A stretch of 38,322 nucleotides of DNA, from positions 1 through 38,322 of the forward strand of contig JAFTVY010000005.1 of the NCBI GenBank assembly GCA_017465545.1, read 5' to 3'. Origin of the DNA: Ruminiclostridium sp. GTDB taxonomy: Bacteria > Bacillota > Clostridia > Oscillospirales > Ruminococcaceae. The notes under the pieces are model-generated. The model saw only the letters and a program-made list of their open reading frames with translations. It did not search any database and was not told the origin of the DNA. The translations under genes and the position numbers were made by a program. Shown piece after piece: positions 1 to 9,580 of this stretch. Within the stretch, counting starts at the first letter, position 1; each line of letters begins with the position of its first letter.

Positions 1-821
1 ATAACGTCGCAGCAGCCTGTAACCGTTACGAAGAAATCGCCTATCTTTGCCGCTTCGACCATAGGCATTACCTTAAAGCCGTCCATAACCGCTTCCATAG
101 CTCTGATGGGGTTTACTTCGGTTACGATAACGGATGCACCGAGTCCCTTTGCTCTCATTGCTACACCCTTACCGCACCAGCCGTAGCCTGCTACGACTAC
201 GTTCTTACCTGCAACGATAAGGTTTGTCGTGCGGTTGATACCATCCCATACCGACTGACCTGTGCCGTAGCGGTTATCGAATAAATGCTTGCAGTCTGCA
301 TCGTTTACAAGCATCATAGGGAATTTAAGCTCCTTCGCCTTATCCATTGCGATAAGTCTTATAATACCCGTTGTGGTTTCTTCACAACCGCCTATCACGT
401 TATCTATAAGGTGGGGGTATTCGTTGTGGATAAGATTTACAAGGTCGCCGCCATCATCAATGATGATATTGGGAGCCGCCTCTATTACTGCGCAGGTGTG
501 TCTGTGATAGTCCTCTGCGGTAGCGTCATACCAGGCGAATACGTTAAGACCGCCGTGAACCAGCGCCGCCGCCACGTCATCCTGGGTGGAAAGGGGATTA
601 CTGCCGGTGATATACATTTCTGCACCGCCTGCCGCAAGAACACGGCAAAGATAAGCAGTCTTTGCTTCAAGATGTACAGATAAGGCAATCTTAAGTCCTG
701 CAAAGGGCTTTGTCTTTGAAAATTCCTCTTCAATTCCACGGAGTAAGGGCATATTTGCCTTTACCCAGCTTATTTTGGTTTCGCCGCTTTCCCACAGTTC
801 GGGGTTTCCGATTTCGCTCAT
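1..821 (-). CDS. ahcY: S-adenosylhomocysteinase, N-terminal 273 residues (cut by window edge)
   Basis: Cytosolic enzyme that hydrolyses S-adenosylhomocysteine (SAH) to adenosine and homocysteine with bound NAD. The frame is open from an ATG at 821 to the window edge. The start follows AGAAAGGAA at a normal distance. Visible landmarks are the DDGGD segment near residue 123, GCEETTTG near 146-152, an NDAD segment near 173 and the NAD-binding glycine motif GYGWCGKG at 212-219. Family members are roughly 400-430 residues, so about a third is missing. It begins 17 bases after mtaD, so the two SAH-consuming enzymes are probably co-transcribed. In that setting the true substrate could be S-inosylhomocysteine made by the deaminase; this is inference. 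Family identity is secure. Confidence 0.95.
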   Translation of the reverse strand, partial: MSEIGNPELWESGETKISWVKANMPLLRGIEEEFSKTKPFAGLKIALSVHLEAKTAYLCRVLAAGGAEMYITGSNPLSTQDDVAAALVHGGLNVFAWYDATAEDYHRHTCAVIEAAPNIIIDDGGDLVNLIHNEYPHLIDNVIGGCEETTTGIIRLIAMDKAKELKFPMMLVNDADCKHLFDNRYGTGQSVWDGINRTTNLIVAGKNVVVAGYGWCGKGVAMRAKGLGASVIVTEVNPIRAMEAVMDGFKVMPMVEAAKIGDFFVTVTGCCDV

Positions 822-838
822 AGTTTTAAATTCCTTTC

Positions 839-2122
839 TTAACCGTCTATTCTTTTCATTGTTTCGTTGCAGTGGAAGTAAATTTCCTCTGCGTCAAGAT
901 TCTTTATCTCGTAGTTTTCCATTAACAGCTCACCATCTACCATCAGGCTTTCAACCTCGTAGCCGCTGGCAGAATAGCACATTGCCGCTATGGGATTGTT
1001 AAGAGGCTGCATAGAAGGACAGTTCATATTCATTATCATAATATCCGCCTTTGCACCTTCCCTTAATACACCGGTATCGGAGAGACCTAAAGCCTTTGCA
1101 CCCGTTTCGGTAGCCATTTTAAGAGTCTGCTGGGCGGTAACCGCCTGGGCAGTTCTTGTATTACCCTTATGTGCAAGGGAGATGAAATTCATATCGCTGA
1201 ACATATTGAGAGTGTTGTTGCTGGCGGCACTATCCGTACCTATGCAGAGTCTTACTCCCTTTTCCAGCATATCGGGGATACGGGCAAAGCCGTTGCCGAG
1301 CTTTGCATTGCTTATGGGGTTTGTGGCTACAAAAACTCCTCTTTCGGCAAGTATCTCAATATCCTTATCTGATAACTGTACACAATGTGCCGCTACAGTA
1401 TGGAAGTCGAACATTCCCATATTATCAAGATACTCTACGGGAGAACAGCCGTGCTGTGCATAGCAGTCTTCAATTTCCTTTACCGACTCGGATAAATGGA
1501 TATTGATTCCCATATTATATTCCTTCGCCTTTTCCATAACAAGCTCCAGATACTCTCTGTCGGTAGTATAGATGGCGTGAGGTCCCATCATGAATTTAAG
1601 GCGTTTGTTACTGCCGTACTTTTCCATATCGTAGAGGGTATCCTCAATTCTTCTGATACCGCCCTCATCGTTTCTGCCGTTACCTACAAGACCTCTTGAA
1701 ATTACCGCTTTCAGACCGCTTTCGCTTACCGCTCTCGTTACGTCCTCGCGGCAGATATTCATATCTAAAAATGCGGTAGTACCCGTTCTTATCATTTCAA
1801 GGCAGGCGAGCTTTGTGCCCCAGTACAGATCGTCGGGGGTCAGCTTGTCCTCCATAGGCATAATTCTGCCGAAGAGCCAGTCGTGAAACATAAGATCGTC
1901 AGCGCTGTTTCTGAATACCGACATATAGCTGTGGGTGTGGGCGTTTACAAGACCAGCGGATGCAAGTCTGCCCTCGCCTTCAATTATCTTGTCAGCGGCA
2001 AAATCCTCTGCCTTTCCGATTTTTGTGATGGTGTCATCTGTGATACAGATATCACATTTTTCGGCTTTGAAGCCATCCTCAAAGGGGAGTATGGCGGTGA
2101 TATTTCTGATAAGTGTTTTCAT
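839..2122 (-). CDS. mtaD: 5-methylthioadenosine/S-adenosylhomocysteine deaminase (amidohydrolase)
   Basis: A 427-residue metal-dependent amidohydrolase predicted to deaminate methylthioadenosine, SAH or related adenosines to the inosine forms. The metal-site pattern is complete: HTH at residues 62-64 (NAHTHSYMSVF), H182 in GPHAIYTT, H209 and E212 in NIHLSES, H246 in AAHC and D297 in GTDSAASNN. The start follows AGGAAAGGATAAATT. It lies 13 bases after the DUF2079 gene and 17 bases before ahcY, so SAH removal genes are grouped. Paralogous amidohydrolases such as guanine deaminase and TrzN/AtzB-like enzymes share the fold. The neighbouring ahcY makes the SAH/MTA assignment the most likely. Confidence 0.88.
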   Translation of the reverse strand: MKTLIRNITAILPFEDGFKAEKCDICITDDTITKIGKAEDFAADKIIEGEGRLASAGLVNAHTHSYMSVFRNSADDLMFHDWLFGRIMPMEDKLTPDDLYWGTKLACLEMIRTGTTAFLDMNICREDVTRAVSESGLKAVISRGLVGNGRNDEGGIRRIEDTLYDMEKYGSNKRLKFMMGPHAIYTTDREYLELVMEKAKEYNMGINIHLSESVKEIEDCYAQHGCSPVEYLDNMGMFDFHTVAAHCVQLSDKDIEILAERGVFVATNPISNAKLGNGFARIPDMLEKGVRLCIGTDSAASNNTLNMFSDMNFISLAHKGNTRTAQAVTAQQTLKMATETGAKALGLSDTGVLREGAKADIMIMNMNCPSMQPLNNPIAAMCYSASGYEVESLMVDGELLMENYEIKNLDAEEIYFHCNETMKRIDG

Positions 2123-2135
2123 AATTTATCCTTTC

Positions 2136-3971
2136 CTATGATTCAAAAGCTTTTACAAGCTTTGTTATTCTGAAGCTCACCTTTTCGTCGATATATGCTT
2201 CCTTGTAGCCTCTGTCTATGAAGAATTTATAGTTTTCGTCATAATGAGTCAGGGACTTGTCAAGAAGTATAATATCCGAAAGCGGAGTATTTTTATCGGT
2301 GGCAAGAGTGTGGGCAGGGGGAGCGTACAGCTCCTTCTGTTTGTATAAAGCGGGAACAAAGAAGGTGTCCGCTGTGATGCTTTCCTCTGTCACGGGCAGA
2401 TTTTCAAGATAGCTTATGACTGCAGTATGCTTCGGATCGTTCATATGCCTTATTCCTATCAGCATACCCGACATTGTGGATAAGGTCATCATAAGTGCCG
2501 CAACAACGGAAAAGGCGGTAACGCATTTTCTCTGTTCATATTTTATATCACGGAGATTCATAGTAAACAGCCATATCAGTATTGCACCCGTTCCGAAGGA
2601 ATACTGGAAGTATATCGAATACTGATAGGAATAATCAGGCATAAGGTTAATCAGTATAAAGGGTATCAGCAGAATGTATCTGTGGAATTTTTTCGTTACC
2701 ACCGGCATAAAGGCAAGTGGCGCCAGCATCTGTATGACGTAGATAGCCTTGTCGCCGGTAAAGAGCTTTGACAGAGTGTAGACGGGATTGAGTATAACCG
2801 ACGCTATTACGGTTATAAGTCCGCCGTTATCATTATAGATATATTCGCTGTACCGCCAGGTCATAATGCCAAGTCCCTGACTTTCAAGATAAGCACAGCA
2901 GATGGCAAAGTAAATAACCGATAAGAGAAGTACCAATGCACCGGTTTTTCTCATTTTGCCGCTTCTGTCGGAGAATATGAGGTAAAGCCCGATCACCGCC
3001 ACGTAAACCGCCGCATCCTCCTTTACCGAAAGAGTGAGGATAGTGAATATGACAGTCAGCGGTATGCTTTCCTTTTCTATCGCATAGAAAAGCCACATCA
3101 GAAAGGGGACAAGCAGACAGTTTTCGTGTATGTCATAGTTGCATCCGCCGATGAAGGCAGGGTACAGCGTAAAGGTAACGCACACGAGTGCGGTCTTGAA
3201 TTTCGTAAAGCCGTATTTTCTGCAGATGAGCATCAGCGGAATAACGGCTGATACTATTGCAAGTCCCTGCAGAAGCTGTAGGGTTACGGGATGGGGGAAT
3301 ATCATATAGAAGGGGAGCAGTACAAAGTATGCAGGGGAAACGTGTACCGAGAAATGCGACAGCAGGTAGTTTCTTTCTACCGTTGTGACTGCGCCCTGCC
3401 CGTCCTTCATATTTTCGAACATCTGGGTAAATATGCCGAAGTCAAAACAAGGTGCGCTCAGAGTATAGTATCTTGCTACCGTTGACATTACGGTAAACAA
3501 CAGCATCACCATACAGCCTGATATGATCAGCACAACTGACGTACCTGAAATAGCTTTGCCCGCCTTTAATCTGTACCGCCCGATGGTCTGCCATATCACA
3601 AGAGCAAGAACAGGTGCAAGAGCTATAAATATGCCGATACCCCGTCCGACCTCGAGAAAGTAAGCAAAGCTCAGATAACAGCAGGAGATTGCCGTCATAG
3701 CAAAAAGCATAAATGCGTCGGTGTTGTATTTTTTGATAACGGGAATAAACTTAAGGATAGTAAGCACAAGATAGCCTATCGCAAAGGTACCGATGAATAT
3801 TGCGATATTTATCCCCTTGGGATATTCCTTTGCGAAGATGCCACCCCTGTTCATATACTGAAAAAGGCAGGCGAAAAGATACCCTGCAATTATCCTCATA
3901 AGATAAAGAGAGCCTTTATTTTCGGTTTTTATTCTGTTTTTTATATCTCTTAAAAAAACTTTTATATCCAT
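2136..3971 (-). CDS. DUF2079 multi-pass membrane protein
   Basis: A 611-residue integral membrane protein with about a dozen hydrophobic segments across residues 22-530 and a short soluble C-terminal tail. It carries segments I associate with the DUF2079 family: FDFGIFTQ near 176-183, the SHFSVHVSPAYF stretch near 205-216, YDIHEN near 279-284 and VKEDAAVYVA near 316-325. The family resembles GT-C-type glycosyltransferases in its polytopic layout, but its reaction is not established. Substrate and role are therefore unknown. It is the first gene of the unit reading on into mtaD (13-base gap), with its own promoter just upstream. There is no obvious functional link to SAH metabolism; co-transcription may be incidental. 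Confidence 0.8.
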   Translation of the reverse strand: MDIKVFLRDIKNRIKTENKGSLYLMRIIAGYLFACLFQYMNRGGIFAKEYPKGINIAIFIGTFAIGYLVLTILKFIPVIKKYNTDAFMLFAMTAISCCYLSFAYFLEVGRGIGIFIALAPVLALVIWQTIGRYRLKAGKAISGTSVVLIISGCMVMLLFTVMSTVARYYTLSAPCFDFGIFTQMFENMKDGQGAVTTVERNYLLSHFSVHVSPAYFVLLPFYMIFPHPVTLQLLQGLAIVSAVIPLMLICRKYGFTKFKTALVCVTFTLYPAFIGGCNYDIHENCLLVPFLMWLFYAIEKESIPLTVIFTILTLSVKEDAAVYVAVIGLYLIFSDRSGKMRKTGALVLLLSVIYFAICCAYLESQGLGIMTWRYSEYIYNDNGGLITVIASVILNPVYTLSKLFTGDKAIYVIQMLAPLAFMPVVTKKFHRYILLIPFILINLMPDYSYQYSIYFQYSFGTGAILIWLFTMNLRDIKYEQRKCVTAFSVVAALMMTLSTMSGMLIGIRHMNDPKHTAVISYLENLPVTEESITADTFFVPALYKQKELYAPPAHTLATDKNTPLSDIILLDKSLTHYDENYKFFIDRGYKEAYIDEKVSFRITKLVKAFES

Positions 3972-3991
3972 ATCAAAAAACCTCTTTTTCT

Positions 3992-4020
3992 ATTGTAGCA
4001 TAAGTGCGGGAAAAATGCAA
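3992..4020 (-). promoter_or_regulatory. Sigma-A-type promoter for the DUF2079-mtaD-ahcY unit
   Basis: On the minus strand TTGCAT (4015-4020) and TACAAT (3992-3997) are separated by 17 bases. The ATG of the DUF2079 gene is 21 bases below the -10 box, with GAGG between. The promoter abuts the terminator of the upstream beta-helix gene. Confidence 0.7.
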
Positions 4021-4021
4021 C

Positions 4022-4053
4022 AAAAAACGCTCTGTAGTTACTGTACAGAGCGT
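4022..4053 (-). terminator. Rho-independent terminator of the beta-helix exoprotein gene
   Basis: A perfect 10-bp stem (4027-4036 with 4044-4053, ACGCTCTGTA and its complement) has a 7-base loop. On the minus strand it is followed by a run of T. It starts 8 bases after the stop codon of the 1607-residue protein gene. Confidence 0.85.
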
Positions 4054-4060
4054 CTTTTAA

Positions 4061-7000
4061 CTATTGTTTTCTTTTTATGATAAATATTATAAGGGTTACG
4101 ATGCCCGCAACAAAGAGCAGAGAAAGTGCTACCGCAACTATTATCGTATTTGAAAGAGGGAAGGATTCGTTTTCTGCAGAGGAAGTATCCGTATTTACGC
4201 TTTCGCTGTCAGAGGAATTATCCGTTTTATTTTCATCCTGACCTGATTCCGTATTTCCGTCGCTTTCCGAATTGTTGTTGCCGCCTTCAGGTACGGAAGA
4301 AGGCGTATCAGCTTCGCTCTGTGTCATATTGCCTGATTCGTTGCTGCTATCAGAAGAAGCGGAGCTGTTATCAGGTGCAGGTGTGCCGTCGGGCTTCGGT
4401 GTGTTGTTCTGATTGTCCTTTGTAGTGGTGGACGGCTTTTCCGAGGGCTTTGACGGAAGGGCAGGAGCCGGCACGGTTGTGATGGGTGGTATCACGGGAT
4501 TGTTGGGACTAAGGGGATTATCGTCATCTATAGGATTATCATCTGTCGGCAATCTGTCGGTAGCCGGAGGATTTGTCTGAGCGGGGACGTTATCTCTGTA
4601 TTCCTCATAATGACATCTTTCACAATGGCAGAGTACTTTGTTTCCCTGCTCGGTATAGCTGAAATCGTGTCCTAACGGTGATAGCTCGGTATAGGATATC
4701 TGCACCTTACATCTGCTGCAGATGTAGGAATCGTAACCGCCGTTAAGACAGTCAGGCTTTACTCTGATATATTCGCTGAAGGTGTGAGGACAGTATTCGT
4801 TATCATCGCTTCCTGCGTCAAAGCCGCTTTCTGAATTTCTGTCGAAATCCTTATCTATACCATATGATATGCTTTCTGTCCATACGTCTGTAAAATAGGT
4901 TATGCCGGGGAGAGTGTCTATATCCTTTATTGAGAAGGTGCCGAGTGATACCTTTCTTTCGCTGACCTTTCCTCCGTTTACCTTGTAGGCGTCGCTGAAA
5001 TCAAGTATTGCGGTTATGTCTACGGTATCACTTCCGTAGTTGTAGGTGCATTCTACCTTCATAGCGATAACGGGAGCGTTTACACCTGATTTGTCGTAAG
5101 CCTCTATACTGCAGATGCTGTTTGAAAGCTCGGTATCCGTGCCATCAGTATAAATATTACCGTTTACGTTATTGCCGGGCTTACCCGCACCGAGGGAGGA
5201 AATATCCGTGCTTGTTGCTTTGGTCATTTTGCCCCACTCAATCGGCAATACGCCGCCTGTGTTCTTATTTACTCCGTACTGCTTTCCGTTAAGAGCCTTT
5301 TCCATTTTAAAGGTGTAGGTACGCAGAGCATAATTATTCTGTAAGCCGACCTTTACTCCGTAATAATATCTGTCGTCTTCGCCGTAAATGATAACGGGAG
5401 TATCTCCTACGGGGTTGTTGCTCAAAGGAACGGTCATATCCGCCTCAAAATACGTATATTTGTTTTTATGAGAGGTGTCTGCAAAGGTAAAAATCGGTGG
5501 CAGAGTCTTTATACCCTTGTTTGCATTAGGCTCGCTGTTCAGATAGCAGGACTCTGATAACAGTACCCTTACCTTATCGCTATCAGGATTCTTGCCTGCT
5601 TCGATAAGAGATACCTGCGGTGCTTTTATACTTGTGTTAAAGGGAGAAACAAAGGGTGTTCTCTTAAGATAGGATGCTGTAATACCACCTGATTCCTTTG
5701 TCTTGTTTCCGTTTTTATCCGTGATTACAAGACTGTCAGAAGCGGCAAAATCAAAATCGTATATCGTAAGGCCTTTTCTGTCGCCTGACATATCGTCAAG
5801 CTCATATTTTAAATCGAATACAAGTCCGCCGGGATATACGGGAGTCAGAGTCTGGCTGCTATCCGATTCGGGGTAGTAGTAAAGGGAGGGTGTGCTTCCG
5901 CCCCAGAGCCATATAAGAGTACCGGGGATGATATTTTCGTGGCAGGTGTTGGGGTTATAGCTATACGTCTGATTTTCTGTAACCTGCCAGCCTCCCTTTG
6001 CCATAGAGGAAAGGTCAAGCTGATTGTTCTTACAGTTTTCCTTTATAAGTGTATCCGAGCATATTACCTGCACCATTTCGGGAGTAGTTTCCTTATGTCC
6101 TGAAAGGTTGGCGGCTATTCTTGCATCGGAAATTGACGTTACCGTCTTGCCATCCTTATTATAAAGAGTAGTTCTTCCGTCAAAGCAGAAATAGGTTGTG
6201 TACCTTGTTTCAGCATCGCTGAATACGTTACCCACAATCTTCACGCCGTCGCTTATATGCATCTGGGTGATATTGCCCGCCTTTATTTCGGCAGACCATT
6301 TGTCCCTTTGAATATTGTCAGGGCCTGCAAGATGATTTGTTATACTTGTCGTTGCACAATGGGTAAGGTTGTTACCGATAAATATATCGTTCCTGCCGAA
6401 CTGGAAATTCCACACGTAGTCAAACACGTTGCCCGTGTATATGGAGTTGCCGTCACCCTTCAGCTTAAAGCCGTTGGTCAGCTGCATAAATTCTATCCAG
6501 TTGCCTCTGAAGGAGGATTTCACAATATCGGTATCTGTAAGATAATAAGCATAGCTGTAGCCTACGCCGTAGTCGCAAAGACTGCCTGTGCCATAGCTGT
6601 AACGCATTGTGGAATTATTTAATATACAACGCTTCATTATTCCGTAGGGGTTATACTGATTGTAGCCCTCTTCGATAACCGAATTGTCAAAGGTACATTC
6701 TTCAAAAGCCGCTTCCATATATCCAAAACGATAGTTTGATATATGCATTTTATCAAAGCGCACCTGATAGAAAACCGTTCCTGCCTTGTCGGTATCCTTT
6801 GCATATCCCACGTTATCGGGATATACTCGCATATTAAGAAAATAACCGCTTACCTTCCCTGCGTCATTGCAATCCTGAACAAAGCCGCCCGTCTTTTTAA
6901 GAGCAGAATTACCCACCGCAAGTGAGAACCCTCCGCCTACCAGCACTTCATTCTGGGTATTCTTACCGCCGTTGCATACCACTCTGTAGGTACTTCCGCC

Positions 7001-8884
7001 TCTTAACAGTATCGGAGTTGTTATAGTGAAGGTACCTTCTACAACGAGGATATCTCCCGTTTTTGCAATCGTATCAAAGGCCTTCTGTATAGCGGGACTA
7101 TCTCCACCGCCATCATCGGCAGTAGCGCCAAAATCGGTAAGGTATACTACCTTTCTGCCGTTTTTTAAATCGTTATAATACTGTGTGGCTACGTTTTTGT
7201 CAAGATAATTCTCATCTGCGCCAACGTTTCCGAGCTTTCCGTAGCCGAGAGTTTCATTTGAAGCGGGGTTATAAAAGCAGGACAGATCTATTTTTATATT
7301 GGCATATGGATCGTAATAAATGCAGGCATCCTTTGAGGATTTTTTCGAGAGATAGTATTTAGTATGCCATTGACTGCTCATGCCGTTGTTTTTGGGGTTT
7401 ATATTGTCGCTTATGATGTCATCCTTTTTATAGCTTGATATTTTATAGGAATTATCCATAATCTGAACGCCGGGGATGATGGTGGATCTGGATTCGTTTT
7501 TGAAAAAGCCAAAGCGGAAAAGATCGGTATCGGTCATATCCGTTTCTTCAAATCGACAACCCGTGATGGTAGTGCCCTTGACGAGATTAATTATGCAGGA
7601 GCGTCCGTCTGCAGTCATTTTATTGTATTCATTTTCTCTGTTATCATAGAGATTCGTATGTATTACGTAGGCGTCGGAGCCCTTGTAGGATTTGCTGTAT
7701 TCCTTATATCCCAATGACTCGAACATAGCGGCAATCGCCTTATAGGAGCAGTTTTTGAAAAGACATCCCGATACGGCGTTGACAGACGTGCCGGGAGAAT
7801 AAAAATGGATGGAATACACGTTTTCGTAGGTGTTATTCGAGTAGGTGACGCCATAGGTATCCGAAACGCCTTTTCCGTAGAAAAAGCTCTTTACGTAGTT
7901 ATTGCTGAAGGTGGTAAGATTGGGACCTATACCCGTTGTGAATAGAGGCAGATCCATATGGCCGTCTTTTTCGATAACACCGCCGTAGAAATAGTTATCA
8001 TGTATAAAGCAGTCGATAAAGTGCGTGCCGTCTAAAGCCACAAGACAAGGTCCGAAGGTGTTGTCCTGAACGTGTGTGCACATATGTCCCTTTACCTGCT
8101 TTAACGGAGCGGCAAAGCCTGAAATGGTACAGTTTTTGAGTCTGAACCAGGATATATTCATACCCTCAAAGCAGTAATAATTCTGAACAGGCTTTATATA
8201 AGGATTAAGGGTACTCGAATGTATGGTAGCGGCAGAGGACGATATATTGAAGGAGGAATGAGAAGCCTTTGCCACAAAGGTTATATCCGTAATGCTTCCG
8301 CCCTGATAGTAGGTCTGATTGGTGGCGGCTTTGAAAAGTGCGGTATCATTGCTTTCGCACACGAAAACAGTCTTTCCGTATACGCCGTTAAGGTGGAACT
8401 CTCCCCATACCTTGATAGTGCCGCCGAAATAATATACGCCCTCTTCTATGCGTATTTCGTATCCATCCCTGCCCGAAGCTACGTTGTTAGCTTCCTCGTT
8501 TATGGCATAGGTCAGCATTTCGGTATAGTCGTAACCCTTCGCCGTACTCCCGGGAAATTTCAGCTGCCCTGAACTGTCCTTCAGCGTTTCGTAATAAGAG
8601 GGGAAAAGGTGATATTTTGTATTTCTGTAGCTGTCGTTGTTGGTATCGTTTTCCGCTTTTGCACCAACCTCGCCTATAACACCGTAATGAACGGCGTTAT
8701 CGTTGGGATCGTAATTTATGGAATAAGTCCCTGTGTCGCTTACCGCAAGATCCTGAGAATTTACACCTGCCGTACCACCGGGATATACAATAGCGTTCTG
8801 CGGCAGCATAACGCTTCCCGTAAGAACGGAAAGTGAAACTGATACAGAAAGCGCAAGAGAAAGAAATTTCGTTGCTCTTTTCAC
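4061..8884 (-). CDS. Secreted right-handed beta-helix protein with membrane anchor (1607 aa)
   Basis: I place the start at the GTG at 8884, which follows GGAGGT by seven bases. An in-frame ATG at 8920 touches the -10 box and would not be transcribed. Residues 1-30 are a signal peptide (VKRATKFLSLALS...). Two stretches, roughly 130-520 and 590-890, are rich in Asn-bounded short strands (for example SDITDITF-, NNYV- and GNNL-type rungs) typical of pectate-lyase-like parallel beta-helices. A beta-sandwich-like stretch follows. Around 1360-1430 lie Cys/His pairs (CSRC, CERC, GHDF) resembling the repeats of the protein at 35.5-38.3 kb. A Ser/Thr/Pro/Asn/Asp-rich linker (about 1435-1575) leads to one C-terminal membrane helix and KRKQ. 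It is probably displayed on the surface, binding or cleaving a polysaccharide; no catalytic residues could be assigned. Confidence 0.75.
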   Translation of the reverse strand: MKRATKFLSLALSVSVSLSVLTGSVMLPQNAIVYPGGTAGVNSQDLAVSDTGTYSINYDPNDNAVHYGVIGEVGAKAENDTNNDSYRNTKYHLFPSYYETLKDSSGQLKFPGSTAKGYDYTEMLTYAINEEANNVASGRDGYEIRIEEGVYYFGGTIKVWGEFHLNGVYGKTVFVCESNDTALFKAATNQTYYQGGSITDITFVAKASHSSFNISSSAATIHSSTLNPYIKPVQNYYCFEGMNISWFRLKNCTISGFAAPLKQVKGHMCTHVQDNTFGPCLVALDGTHFIDCFIHDNYFYGGVIEKDGHMDLPLFTTGIGPNLTTFSNNYVKSFFYGKGVSDTYGVTYSNNTYENVYSIHFYSPGTSVNAVSGCLFKNCSYKAIAAMFESLGYKEYSKSYKGSDAYVIHTNLYDNRENEYNKMTADGRSCIINLVKGTTITGCRFEETDMTDTDLFRFGFFKNESRSTIIPGVQIMDNSYKISSYKKDDIISDNINPKNNGMSSQWHTKYYLSKKSSKDACIYYDPYANIKIDLSCFYNPASNETLGYGKLGNVGADENYLDKNVATQYYNDLKNGRKVVYLTDFGATADDGGGDSPAIQKAFDTIAKTGDILVVEGTFTITTPILLRGGSTYRVVCNGGKNTQNEVLVGGGFSLAVGNSALKKTGGFVQDCNDAGKVSGYFLNMRVYPDNVGYAKDTDKAGTVFYQVRFDKMHISNYRFGYMEAAFEECTFDNSVIEEGYNQYNPYGIMKRCILNNSTMRYSYGTGSLCDYGVGYSYAYYLTDTDIVKSSFRGNWIEFMQLTNGFKLKGDGNSIYTGNVFDYVWNFQFGRNDIFIGNNLTHCATTSITNHLAGPDNIQRDKWSAEIKAGNITQMHISDGVKIVGNVFSDAETRYTTYFCFDGRTTLYNKDGKTVTSISDARIAANLSGHKETTPEMVQVICSDTLIKENCKNNQLDLSSMAKGGWQVTENQTYSYNPNTCHENIIPGTLIWLWGGSTPSLYYYPESDSSQTLTPVYPGGLVFDLKYELDDMSGDRKGLTIYDFDFAASDSLVITDKNGNKTKESGGITASYLKRTPFVSPFNTSIKAPQVSLIEAGKNPDSDKVRVLLSESCYLNSEPNANKGIKTLPPIFTFADTSHKNKYTYFEADMTVPLSNNPVGDTPVIIYGEDDRYYYGVKVGLQNNYALRTYTFKMEKALNGKQYGVNKNTGGVLPIEWGKMTKATSTDISSLGAGKPGNNVNGNIYTDGTDTELSNSICSIEAYDKSGVNAPVIAMKVECTYNYGSDTVDITAILDFSDAYKVNGGKVSERKVSLGTFSIKDIDTLPGITYFTDVWTESISYGIDKDFDRNSESGFDAGSDDNEYCPHTFSEYIRVKPDCLNGGYDSYICSRCKVQISYTELSPLGHDFSYTEQGNKVLCHCERCHYEEYRDNVPAQTNPPATDRLPTDDNPIDDDNPLSPNNPVIPPITTVPAPALPSKPSEKPSTTTKDNQNNTPKPDGTPAPDNSSASSDSSNESGNMTQSEADTPSSVPEGGNNNSESDGNTESGQDENKTDNSSDSESVNTDTSSAENESFPLSNTIIVAVALSLLFVAGIVTLIIFIIKRKQ

Positions 8885-8911
8885 AAATAATACCTCCGAC
8901 AATTTTTCTCT

Positions 8912-8940
8912 ATTATACAACAGCTATGTAATAATTTCAA
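8912..8940 (-). promoter_or_regulatory. Promoter of the beta-helix exoprotein gene
   Basis: On the minus strand TTGAAA (8935-8940) and TATAAT (8912-8917) are 17 bases apart. They sit just upstream of the GGAGGT site and the GTG start at 8884. Confidence 0.78.
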
Positions 8941-8972
8941 TAGATTTTTGGTAATAAATTAAGTTTTTCACT

Positions 8973-9001
8973 AAAAAAGACTCCGTCAATAAGGCGGAGT
9001 C
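8973..9001 (-). terminator. Terminator after the lipoprotein/unknown gene pair
   Basis: A 7-bp stem GACTCCG/CGGAGTC (8979-8985 with 8995-9001), extendable by a G-T and a C-G pair, is followed on the minus strand by six T. It lies 11 bases beyond the stop codon of the gene ending at 9012. Confidence 0.8.
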
Positions 9002-9011
9002 ATAGTTATTT

Positions 9012-9575
9012 CTACTCAATCGGACAAGGCGGAAGATATTTGGAAAACACCCTCACGTACCTTGAATTTACAGTTACGCTTGTAATCTGTGAAAAGGGAA
9101 TTATAGTATTGTCATAAAGCCAGTTGCCGTCGGCGTCAAATTCACGCAGAAGCAGAAAATCACCGTGAATTTCGGCAATTCTGCCTATAGCGAACTGACA
9201 TTCTTCGGGAACGTCGGATTCCTTTTCGATGATTATATTTTCATCAATCGCTTTAAGAGAAGTGAATACGCTGTGCCAGTCGGAGATATCTATCTCAGGC
9301 ACGTGAAGGTTATCGAGCAGTCCCTCTGCAATATCTATCTCAAGGCATTTGTCATCCTTTATTTTTACGTTTACAACGTCCTCTATTCTTCTTACGGTAC
9401 AACCGTCGATGGAAAAATCGTCCTCGTTAGCGGCAAGGAAAAGCTCCTGCGTGACCGCTAAGGGGAAATAATAAAAATAATTCGGATCATAGTCAAAGAA
9501 TACACGGCATATTTTCGGATCGTCTATTGCCGATGCAAGAACTATTCTGATTTCATCTGCGGTCAGGAGTCTCAC
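9012..9575 (-). CDS. Hypothetical protein, 187 aa
   Basis: I do not recognise this family. The 187-residue acidic protein has no signal peptide or membrane segment, so it is probably cytosolic. It alternates short beta-strands with acidic turns. The C-terminal third (about 125-183) reads like a small beta-barrel: GRIAEIHGDFLLLREF, then IIPFSQITSVTVNSRY. The start is GTG, five bases after the lipoprotein stop, with only a weak AAAGAG directly upstream. Translation probably depends on coupling to the preceding gene. The pairing with a lipoprotein suggests a shared role, but none can be named. Confidence 0.6.
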   Translation of the reverse strand: MRLLTADEIRIVLASAIDDPKICRVFFDYDPNYFYYFPLAVTQELFLAANEDDFSIDGCTVRRIEDVVNVKIKDDKCLEIDIAEGLLDNLHVPEIDISDWHSVFTSLKAIDENIIIEKESDVPEECQFAIGRIAEIHGDFLLLREFDADGNWLYDNTIIPFSQITSVTVNSRYVRVFSKYLPPCPIE

Positions 9576-9580
9576 CTCTT

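Noticed and set aside
285-683. A plus-strand 132-residue open frame
   Set aside because: It is antisense to ahcY, which has clear family motifs across the whole stretch.
8885-8920. An upstream ATG for the beta-helix protein
   Set aside because: It overlaps the -10 box edge (8912-8917) and lacks a ribosome site. GTG at 8884 has GGAGGT at the right distance and gives a proper signal peptide.
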